From Melitaea cinxia (taxonomy: Eukaryota > Arthropoda > Insecta > Lepidoptera > Nymphalidae), in contig NC_059404.1 in assembly GCF_905220565.1 (NCBI RefSeq), forward strand, positions 7,220,472 through 7,284,471: a stretch of DNA of 64,000 nucleotides, given 5' to 3'. Under the pieces are notes generated by a model that had not been told where the DNA came from, ran no database searches, and was given only the letters and a program-made list of their open reading frames with translations. A program made the translations under genes and the position numbers. How positions within the stretch are numbered: position 1 is the first letter of the stretch; every line of letters starts with the position of its first letter. Positions 57,745-64,000 of this stretch are shown piece after piece.

Positions 57745-58007
57745 GATTATTATTTTCAGAAGTTCTGGTTTTGTAGGTTGATTGTAATACTGTCTGGTCT
57801 GAGTGTTTGTCCTTTTACCCTCTGTGTCAGTTCAGTTCACGTGGCCTTTTCTAAATGTATTTAACATTTTCCTAATTAGTTTCCTAATGTTTCAGGCAAG
57901 TATCGAACCAAGATATTACCACGTCTACCTACAATACTAAATGTTCACATTTAGTCGATGTGCAAGTACAACCTGATTGGATATTAGCAATAGGAAGTAA
58001 GAAATAA
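46630..58007 (+). CDS. TAF5L: TAF5L / Wda orthologue, WD40 subunit of SAGA, 12 exons
   Basis: Exons: 46630-46698, 46772-46923, 47019-47393, 47513-47657, 47740-47802, 48664-48893, 49882-50064, 50570-50722, 52185-52332, 54383-54551, 57278-57509, 57896-58007. They sum to 2031 nt (676 aa plus stop) with all phases consistent. The start MKRTRNDAVKAAVTSYLERR resembles TAF5L N-termini. Residues about 70-245 form the TAF5 N-terminal domain, a dimerising scaffold. Residues about 345-640 carry at least six WD repeats, seen as GFDNSEVRLW, GHSGPIQAV, GHNYPIWCMDVS with GSHDKTAKLWS, FHPNEAYLATGGADRSVRLW, ASAGDDKKIKVWDL and SAGMDGIVKV. TAF5L replaces TAF5 in the SAGA/PCAF histone acetyltransferase complex, in the nucleus. 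The acceptor of exon 6 (48664) is the least certain junction. Exon 10 is strikingly GC-rich. Paralogous TAF5 is the main alternative, but the MKR start and WD spacing favour TAF5L. Confidence 0.9.
48225..48542 (+). mobile_element. RTE-derived short element, copy g, in TAF5L intron 5
   Basis: Head ATAACCACAGAGCACACCCT and tail CAGCTGTGGACTGTATTAGG. It lies between TAF5L exons 5 and 6, about 120 bp before the chosen exon 6 acceptor. Confidence 0.8.
49112..49560 (+). mobile_element. MITE with GGAACGAAGTTCC-type ends, in TAF5L intron 6
   Basis: Left end AGTTCTTTCGGATAGTATAG and right end CCGTAAGGAACTTCGTTCC are inverted to one another. The interior matches 55315-56130 in reverse, and this copy lacks the 461-bp insertion found there, so it shows the empty site. 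Confidence 0.7.
50110..50515. mobile_element. Decayed MITE related to 56926-57132, in intron 7
   Basis: Contains CCACTTATCACGTATGGCTC, AAAACATCGCGAAATATCAA, ATTGAGGTATCACATG and, at the far end, ACACATGAATAATGACCC, a degraded version of the intron 10 element. Confidence 0.5.
50930..51032 (-). mobile_element. tRNA-derived SINE (family 2), head fragment
   Basis: GACTAGCCCGTTGGCGCAGT to the box B area (GGGTTCGATTCCGGCC) on the minus strand, in TAF5L intron 8. Truncated after the tRNA-like part. Confidence 0.75.
51380..51540 (-). mobile_element. tRNA-derived SINE (family 1), body fragment
   Basis: Reverse-oriented GGTCTCTTTCTCCGTGTAGG and GCTTAACGTGCTCTCTGAGG match the body of the copies at 3508 and 59988. 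Head and RTE-like tail are missing or degraded. Confidence 0.65.
51700..52022 (-). mobile_element. RTE-derived short element, copy h, in intron 8
   Basis: Complete reverse copy: tail CAGTCGACTGGTGGACATAG, body TCGGCTTTATAAGTTCCAAG, head ATTCTTTAATGCCATAGCAA. Confidence 0.8.
52490..53485 (-). mobile_element. Heavily decayed RTE-clade LINE in intron 9
   Basis: Minus-strand traces of RTE reverse transcriptase appear with many stops: FNAVNLR with TPKLWHRSVV near 53330, VDHTKLWQIIKKTEK near 53150, and palm-like remnants further down. It spans about 1 kb. Confidence 0.6.
53490..53612 (-). mobile_element. RTE-derived short element, copy i (truncated)
   Basis: CATCATCATTACAGCCTATA through CACGCTGGGCAGGCGGGTTG, cut off at GGAAAAAAACGCG. 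Confidence 0.75.
55150..55290 (-). mobile_element. tRNA-derived SINE (family 2), 3' part
   Basis: Shares CACACACGGTCATCTGTTCC and AAAGTAAGCAACTCAATGCT with the tail half of the copy at 37925-38192. No tRNA-like head. Confidence 0.7.
55315..56130 (-). mobile_element. MITE (same family as 49112) with nested insertion
   Basis: Reverse-oriented copy: CAGTCACACGACTGTATAAT at the left, GAACTAGAAAATATATATAT and AAGGAACTTCGTTCC at the right. The middle is interrupted by the TA-flanked element 55364-55824. In TAF5L intron 10. Confidence 0.7.
55364..55824. mobile_element. 461-bp TA-flanked MITE
   Basis: Inverted termini AAGTCTGTTCAGCGAGAAGA, continuing GATACCAAACGTAAACAAA, are mirrored at 55787-55824. 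TA borders each side. The related MITE at 49112-49560 lacks it and retains one TA at the matching position. Confidence 0.85.
56168..56308 (-). mobile_element. tRNA-derived SINE (family 2), head fragment
   Basis: Minus strand GACTAGCCCGTTGGTGCAGT, box B GGTTCGATTCCCACCCC and an AT-rich continuation; in TAF5L intron 10. Confidence 0.75.
56397..56640 (+). mobile_element. RTE-derived short element, copy j, internally deleted
   Basis: Head GCTGTGTGGTTACGGCAGCA with a C-run, later CAGCCCTGCGGTCACCAACC and GGGCAAAACACATGAGTTCA. Parts of the middle and the tail are missing. Confidence 0.75.
56926..57132. mobile_element. MITE with ATCCATTAATCACGTGA ends, in intron 10
   Basis: Left ATCATCCATTAATCACGTGA and right complement GGACCGTCCATTAATCACGT make an inverted pair of about 20 bp around 200 bp of non-coding DNA. 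Confidence 0.75.
57681..57740. repeat. (AT)n microsatellite in TAF5L intron 11
   Basis: About 60 bp of uninterrupted AT dinucleotides. Confidence 0.95.
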
Positions 58008-58017
58008 TTTTGCAAAG

Positions 58018-58023
58018 AATAAA
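58018..58023 (+). terminator. AATAAA polyadenylation signal of TAF5L
   Basis: A canonical AATAAA begins 11 bp after the TAF5L stop codon, implying a very short 3' UTR. Further AATAAA-like hexamers follow in the AT-rich DNA, so the true cleavage site is not certain. Confidence 0.5.
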
Positions 58024-58399
58024 AATTAAACTTCTGAGTAATGTTTTTTATTTTAAATTAATTAACCTTTAAACCTATCACTTAAATTATTACTATTAAA
58101 TAATGTAAAAATACTAAACTAATTAGTTTACTAGAATTGATATTTGAACACTTTTGTTCATAAAGTAGGTATCATAATGTATATTATCTTTTGCACTTGA
58201 TATTATCACAATTATTACCTTTCAGATATATAACATATTCTACTCATATTTATATCATGATATTATAAAATTCTACATTCTTAATGCATATTTCGAATTA
58301 TATCTATACAAATAAATAAAATTGGAGTGTATGTTTGTAATATTAAAATAACCGCTTTTTACTAAATGTATATGGATGTTTACACAGTACATATAAAAA

Positions 58400-58590
58400 A
58401 ATATATTTTTTTTACAATTTTTGTCTGTCTTTCTGCCTGTTTATTCCGACTAATCTCTGAAAAGGCTGGACCGATTTTGACGAGACTTTCACTGGCTACT
58501 TTTATTTTAGAAATTTATTTATTTTATTACTCTGCGAACTGAAAAATAACTTTTTTGTTAAATTCCACGCGGACTCGTGGGCACAGCTAG
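58400..58590 (+). mobile_element. Helitron 3' portion
   Basis: Ends with the hairpin CCACG-CGGACT-CGTGG, then GCACAGCTAG followed by T, a textbook Helitron 3' end. The body has CTGGACCGATTTTGACGAGA. The 5' end is not resolved. Confidence 0.75.
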
Positions 58591-59270
58591 TCTTTTATAT
58601 ATCTTATATATATAAGAGCCATTTCACAATTTTTCGCTCTGCAAGCTTAGGTAAATTTGGTCGCATCGCGGGAGTCGTACTAGCCGCGCGATATATATAT
58701 ATATTTTTTTTTGAATGTTCCTTAATGATGTAAGTTTACTTTGGTAGAGATAGATCCTTAAAATTTCTTTGGTTTCTAAGAAAAATATCGCTTTTAAAAT
58801 TGTACTTATTTGGAAAATATTTGTAACTTTAAAATTTTACTACAGATTAACGGAGATACAAATGGAAAATTAATCTGCATTATGTATCAACAAAAACATA
58901 TTCCACATATTACTATATTATTTATACAGTTTTAAGGTAGAGGTTATTGAAAAATAGAACTTCAAAGTATATATTTCGACCGTTTACCCAGAGAGGCGGC
59001 TGATGAAAAGGTTAATAATTTTGTACATACAATATAAATCAAAATTCTGATTCATTATTTTACTACAACAAAGGTTGCTCTATTATATTTCAAAAATATA
59101 AATTACATTATTGCATCCAATACTGAGATCAACGACGTCAAAATATTACAATTTTTCAGATTGTTACCGATTTTTATGAAATGGCTCTTAATACATGAAG
59201 CAAAAAATTAGTAGGTACCCATTTTTACGAAAATTGCGCGGACGGAGGAGTATGAAATTTAGCACACTTA

Positions 59271-59449
59271 CCCCTACTATTATAAATGTGAATGTAAGTT
59301 TGTTTGTTACGCTTTCACGCCAAAACTACTAAACCGATCATCATGAAACTTTGTACCTATACATGTTCTTGAAGGTATTAGAAGCAACGTAGGATACGTT
59401 TTATTAAAAAAAAATCAATGCGAGCGAAGCCGCGGGTTAAAGCTGCTAG
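59271..59449 (+). mobile_element. Short non-autonomous Helitron
   Basis: From CCCCTACTATTATAAATGTG (the usual TC start mutated) to GCGGGTTAAAGCTGCTAG, followed by T. Body contains GCCAAAACTACTAAACCGAT. Confidence 0.7.
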
Positions 59450-59987
59450 TTTATATAGAGGAGTGCAGAATGCTAATTTTGTTTAAAATTATGCATAAAA
59501 ATACATTAAAACAATAAAAAAACATATACGCTACCATGTATATAACACACACACACACATATATTATACTCTTCTTTATTATTATAGAACTATAGTATTT
59601 GACAACAGAGCCTTAATCATGTTCAAACTTATAATTTAAATTAATTATGGTCGAATTTCGACTACTGGGCGACCACTAGTATCAATCAATAATCATACTT
59701 TGGAGGAGAAGGATCCTGAGGGTTAAGAATGGAGAATGATGAACCTAATGAAAACTTTGTTTGTGTCTAATAAAATATTTTTTTATGTATATATTACTGC
59801 AACAATGATAGCATTTAGCAATGCTTTGACACAGTTGCTGCAGGAATTGGTCACTGCCCACCATTTGGCACTTATTTATTGTTCTTGTAAGTACTTTTAA
59901 TTTTGTTTGTATGTATAATTAAATGAAAAATAAATATCTCAGATGTATGAGCATTATTAATTTTTTTTTTACTTTTAACTAAGAAAC

Positions 59988-60332
59988 GACGCGTTGGCGC
60001 AATGGTCACAGCACTGATTTGTGGCTGTTGCACTAGCGGTTGCGGGTTCAATCCCCACACATGACAAATATTTGTATTGGCCATACAGATGTTTGCCGTG
60101 GTCTGAGTGTTTGTGCAGTCGTTGTGGGTCTCTCCACCGTGCCTCAGAGAGCATGTTAAGCCGTCGGTCCCGATTGTTATCATGTACACCTGATAGCGAT
60201 TGTTAATTATAGTAGGGAATCTATCTGCCAACCTGCATTGGAGCAGTGCAGTGGATTAAGCTCTGATCCTTCTCCTACACGGGGAAAGAGACCTATGCCC
60301 AGCAGTAGGATATTACAGGCTGAAGCGTAAGA
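59988..60332 (+). mobile_element. tRNA-derived SINE (family 1), full length
   Basis: Box A-like TGGCGCAATGGTCACAGC and box B GGTTCAATCCC region near 60044-60054 in a tRNA-like head. The body is shared with 3508-3852. The tail is CCTATGCCCAGCAGTAGGAT then ATTACAGGCTGAAGCG. It lies between TAF5L and POLD3. Confidence 0.8.
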
Positions 60333-60484
60333 AACACAAAATAAATATATGATAAAAATATTCTTTACATCTAAGACAAATATATCTGTAAGCTGGGCTT
60401 TCATAAAATCTATAAATATATATATTGGCTTGGAACATACTAAAAAAAAAGAAATAATAAGTAGATTAAGTTAAAAAAATATTT

Positions 60485-60490
60485 TTTATT
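60485..60490 (-). terminator. AATAAA polyadenylation signal of POLD3
   Basis: Minus-strand AATAAA about 77 bp after the POLD3 stop codon. Confidence 0.6.
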
Positions 60491-60566
60491 GTAGTTTCAA
60501 AAACATCCTCAAGAGGCAAAATCAACAAGTCCATGATTGTTATTAAAAATATAATTTAAAATATTT

Positions 60567-61925
60567 TTACTTTTTTGTGAAAAAATGTGCAAGCGTAGGT
60601 TGTTTTCCTTTTTGCGGTGGAGATATTTTCTTCTTGGTTGATGCAGTACTTTTCTTCTCTTTAGGTGTTATTTCCTGCTTTTCTGATTTTCTTTCTTTTA
60701 CAATTTCTTTAACTTTTACATCTTCTTCATTCTCAGAACAACTTTCATATACCTCTTCCTTCTTTGTTAATATGTATCCATCTTCATCAGTATATGTTTT
60801 ATCTACAATTTTTCTTCTTTTTTTAGGATTTACTATACCTGAAGTAATTTTAATACTATTAACGGATGGTGTAGGAGGGATTTCATCATCAGATTCGTTT
60901 ATAACCTCTTGTTTTTCTGATTTATCAGCAAAGGGATCATTTTCTTCATCACTGTCACTGTCAGAAACCTTTAGTACCCTTTTCCTTTTTTTATCAACCT
61001 TTGAGGTTTTCTTTATTTGGTTAAGAACTTTATTATTATTCTTCTTACTTTCATTTTTAACCTCTTCTTCTGGTTCTTGACTAGGAATTTCCGAATCAAT
61101 TTCCATTTTTTCTTCTTTAATTTCAATACTCTTACTTTCTTTTAGGACGTTTATTTCACGTTTGTTCTCAGGTTCTTTCAAAGTTTTTTTCTGATTTGTA
61201 TTTGATTTATTAAAAAATCCTACAATTCCTTTTTGAGTTTTATTATTATGACTGTTACTTTTATTATTACTTGGTTTTTTATTACTAGTTTCTTTCCTGG
61301 GAGAAACAGATTCTGTTTTTATATTTGTTTTTAGTTTATCATTAACTTCTCCATTAGTGTACTCTTCTAGTAGTTTATTTTTTACTTCAGTTGTTATATT
61401 CTTTGATTCAGACTTTATTTTCTTTTGTGGAATAACTGAGTCTTTACTTTCGATTGTTGTTGCTTGTTGACTATTGCTCTTTAAGCTTCCAATTTCATCA
61501 AATGTGTGTTTATTACACTCAATATTTTTAATCGAACCTGCACATAGGTGATAGTCATCAAATTTATTTAATAAAAGATAAGCAGCATGATCTGTCTTTG
61601 GAGAACCTATGCTTACACTGTATACATGTTCATAAAGTATTGTTTTAAACGTTGTTTTAAGATTTTTTAATTCTTCTCCAGTACACACAGTTGTTCGCGC
61701 CTTGTTCTCATCTGTGATACCCGATATTATATAATTAACGTTTAGCTTTACATCTGGACATTGCTCAGCAATTTGCTTCACTATTACGTGCAACAATTTT
61801 TTACCAGTATTAATATGAATACAAAGATCTTTACTCAATGATACGTATGTCACTATTTTTTCTTCATCTAATAGCATCTCTTTTACCGTATTTAAACTAG
61901 TTTTAAACGATTCCTCCGATTCCAT
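60567..61925 (-). CDS. POLD3: DNA polymerase delta subunit 3, single exon
   Basis: This is an uninterrupted 452-aa frame on the minus strand. The N-terminal region, about residues 1-130, carries the POLD3 winged-helix signature (DEEKIVTYVSLSKDL, then LNVNYIISGI and YEHVYSVSIG) that binds the POLD2 B-subunit. The centre is low-complexity, lysine/glutamate/serine-rich and probably disordered, with acidic serine clusters such as VSDSDSDEEND. A conserved late block reads KTYTDEDGYILTKKEEVYES. The protein ends in a PCNA-interacting (PIP) box, QPTLAHFF, followed by TKK. The subunit tethers polymerase delta to PCNA in replication and break-induced repair. Length is close to the vertebrate protein. 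An AATAAA signal on the minus strand lies at 60490-60485, about 80 bp after the stop. It is convergent with TAF5L. No intron is visible, which could reflect ancestral structure or an old retrocopy; the clean frame argues it is functional. Confidence 0.93.
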   Translation of the reverse strand: MESEESFKTSLNTVKEMLLDEEKIVTYVSLSKDLCIHINTGKKLLHVIVKQIAEQCPDVKLNVNYIISGITDENKARTTVCTGEELKNLKTTFKTILYEHVYSVSIGSPKTDHAAYLLLNKFDDYHLCAGSIKNIECNKHTFDEIGSLKSNSQQATTIESKDSVIPQKKIKSESKNITTEVKNKLLEEYTNGEVNDKLKTNIKTESVSPRKETSNKKPSNNKSNSHNNKTQKGIVGFFNKSNTNQKKTLKEPENKREINVLKESKSIEIKEEKMEIDSEIPSQEPEEEVKNESKKNNNKVLNQIKKTSKVDKKRKRVLKVSDSDSDEENDPFADKSEKQEVINESDDEIPPTPSVNSIKITSGIVNPKKRRKIVDKTYTDEDGYILTKKEEVYESCSENEEDVKVKEIVKERKSEKQEITPKEKKSTASTKKKISPPQKGKQPTLAHFFTKK

Positions 61926-62159
61926 ATTGTATTTTTTTTTTAATATTATTTGAAATATACAACCTTAAAACTTATTTTATTCTTGATTTTCACCTTTTAT
62001 AACATTATATTAAAGCTAAGATTTAGAGAAAGCAAAGATACAATAATTATTAGCGCTCTTTTTTACAAAACACAACATAGACAAAGGTCAAAATAAACTG
62101 TCACCGTGTGTTCACACAGATAATAAAAACTATGTATTGTAATTTCTATACGAATACGT

Positions 62160-63558
62160 CACCTACCCCACCCCAGCCTGCAAAATAATGATATTTGTAA
62201 TAAAAAAAATACTAATTGATAGATTTTGAATTGCTCAATTCAACTACGTTGTCCTTTTAAATTGCTCACCTCAAATTATATAATTAAAAATCAAAATTTA
62301 AAAAAAAATTCAAATATTTTCAAACTCCTATATCTTTTGATGTATACAATATTTTAAATTGCTCAAAGTGTTAAAAAACTGCTCAAGTTGCATTTATAAT
62401 TGCTCAAGTATAGTTTAGAACAGATCCACTTCCCTAAATTTTTAAATAAATATAAATAGTTTGAACAAATAAAATATTGATACTTGTAAAAAAAAAAAAT
62501 ACTAATCGATACATTTTCAATAGCTCAATTCGACTACGTTGTCCTTTTAAATCGCTCACCTCAAATTATTTAATTATAAATTAAAAAAGTCGTTGAAAAA
62601 TATTCTTTTATCAATATTTTCAAACTCCTATATCTTTTGATGTATACAATATTTTAAATTGCTCAACGTGTTAAAACCCTGCTCAAGTTGCATTTATAAT
62701 TGCTCAAGTACAGATTTGAACAGCTCCACTTTCCTTAATTTTTAAATAAATATATAAAGTTGGAACAAATTTAACGTTTATAGCGATAAAGTGAGCGCTG
62801 CAGATGCGCATAGACAATGATGCGAAGCCAAAAAAATTGCGGATATTCGTAATAAAAAGATGCTAATCGTTCGATTTTCAATAGCTCAATTCAACTACGT
62901 TGTCCTTTTAAATTGCTCACTTCAAATTATTTAATTAAAAATCAAAAAAGTCGTTGAAAAATATTCTTTTATCAATATTTTCAAACTCCTATATCTTTTG
63001 ATGTATACAATATTTTAAATTGCTCAATGTGTTAAAGAACTGCTCAAGTTGCATTTATAATTGCTCAAGTACCGTTTGGAACAGCTCCACTTTCCTTAAT
63101 TTTTAAATAAATATAAATAGTTTGAACAAATTTAACGTTTATATCATAAGACATGTGTACGCTGTGCGTGCGCATAGACAATGATGCGAAGCCAAAAAAT
63201 TGCGGATATCTGTAATAAAAAAGATACTAATCGATAGATTTTCAATAGCTCAATTCAGCTACGTTGTCCTTTTAAATTGCTCACCTCAAATTATTTAATT
63301 AAAAATCAAAAAAGTCGTTGAAAAATATTCTTTTATCAATATTTTCAAACTCCTATATCTTTTGATGTATACAATACTTTAAATTGCTCAACGTGTTAAA
63401 GAACTGCTCAAGTTGCATGATTGTTGATTTTTAATTATATAATTTGAGGTGAGCAATTTAAAAGGACAACGTAGTTGAATTGAGCAATTCAAAATCTATC
63501 AATTAGTTTTTTTTTCATTACAAATATCATTATTTTGCAGGCTGGGGTTGGGTAGGTG
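62160..63558. mobile_element. 1.4-kb element with 135-bp inverted termini and internal tandem repeats
   Basis: The left terminus 62160-62294 (CACCTACCCCACCCCAGCCT, GCAAAATAATGATATTTGTA) is mirrored by 63424-63558. Between them the left-terminal sequence itself is part of a tandem unit whose landmark ACTACGTTGTCCTTTTAAAT recurs at about 62243, 62533, 62894 and 63257 (spacings about 290, 361, 363). Units are filled with ATTGCTCAA motifs. There is no coding frame. It starts about 235 bp upstream of the POLD3 start codon. Confidence 0.75.
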
Positions 63559-63852
63559 CTCTCTTCTCCGTATTTTATTATTATAGGTACTCTTTGATCT
63601 AAACCACAGAGTATAGATAGTAATACTTACAGAAAATCTAAACGAATCTGTGGTATGAAGTATGAACAAAGAGTATATATAAGTATATGGTATGAACTTA
63701 TGAAGTAAAAAGATTGTAAATTAATACAGAAATATTTTTAGATGAAAATAAAATGTTTATCAATTGAATAAATGTTTAAAACGGTTTATTGTTGTTTGTT
63801 TTGCGAAAAGAAGTGTTTTTGTGTATAAAATTTCACTTCAAAGCGTCGTTGT

Positions 63853-63880
63853 ATGGTGTTAAACACTTACAAAGTTACAG
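63853..63880 (+). CDS. Possible first coding exon of a gene running off the right edge
   Basis: An ATG at 63853 opens MVLNTYKVT and meets a strong donor (ACAG|GTGAGT) at 63881, with a TATAAAA-like stretch about 30 bp upstream. No homology can be recognised from nine residues and the rest would lie outside the window. Chance occurrence is quite possible. Confidence 0.2.
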
Positions 63881-64000
63881 GTGAGTTATTCACTTCAAAC
63901 GGGCGAGTCTATTTTTGTTTCATTACATCATTTAATCTTTAAAAGTGATCTCCGTTATTTTATTTACAGTATAATTTTCAAACAGTCGTTTTCTTATCGT

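Noticed and set aside
60577..61080. 167-aa plus-strand frame opposite POLD3
   Set aside because: It is the complement of a lysine/glutamate-rich coding region, which yields Phe/Ser/Leu-rich antisense frames.

Overview
The window is nuclear DNA from an animal, most likely a moth or butterfly. It is AT-rich, with GT-AG introns and large introns. It is packed with repeat families typical of Lepidoptera: RTE-, R1- and CR1/Jockey-type LINEs, tRNA-derived SINEs, AT-targeted Helitrons, P, hAT and pogo DNA transposons, and several MITE families. All calls were made by eye from the sequence, without database searches.

Three protein-coding genes can be reconstructed. (1) On the minus strand, 22805 down to 9099, is a five-exon gene for a secreted 265-aa metal-dependent hydrolase of the cyclase / kynurenine formamidase-isatin hydrolase family; all exon phases join. 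A damaged paralogous first exon lies downstream at 4908-5127 in the same orientation. (2) On the plus strand, 46630-58007, is a twelve-exon TAF5L (Drosophila Wda) orthologue, a WD40 subunit of the SAGA/PCAF acetyltransferase complex; the exons sum to a 676-aa frame. (3) On the minus strand, 61925-60567, is a single-exon gene for POLD3, the DNA polymerase delta subunit carrying a C-terminal PCNA-binding motif. TAF5L and POLD3 converge. A possible first exon of a fourth gene sits at 63853-63880.

Layout. 1-9000: RTE fragment, Helitron with a nested insertion, MITE, SINE, R1 fragment with target-site duplication, damaged exon, and a 5'-truncated LINE. 9099-22805: hydrolase gene. Its introns carry a foldback element, a 282-bp tandem duplication that copies an exon end, two small Helitrons in opposite orientation, a pogo-like element with TA target duplication, a Waldo-like R1 element inside an (ACAT)n microsatellite, and a 1.1-kb Helitron. 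23600-27290: decayed RTE interrupted by the 3' end of an R1-type LINE that carries a virus-like superfamily 1 helicase domain. 28082-34290: an old two-ORF LINE broken by later insertions. 36507-43098: a hAT element containing two P-type (THAP) transposons, each with its own target duplication. 43690-46155: CR1-like LINE split by a probable solo LTR. 46406-58007: TAF5L with repeat-filled introns. 58010-60480: Helitron ends and a SINE. 62160-63558: a 1.4-kb element with 135-bp inverted termini and internal tandem repeats, just upstream of POLD3.

The three genes share no pathway: one is a secreted metabolic enzyme, one a transcription co-activator subunit and one a replication factor. Most of the interest lies in the nested mobile elements, whose target duplications and empty-site comparisons give their order of insertion.
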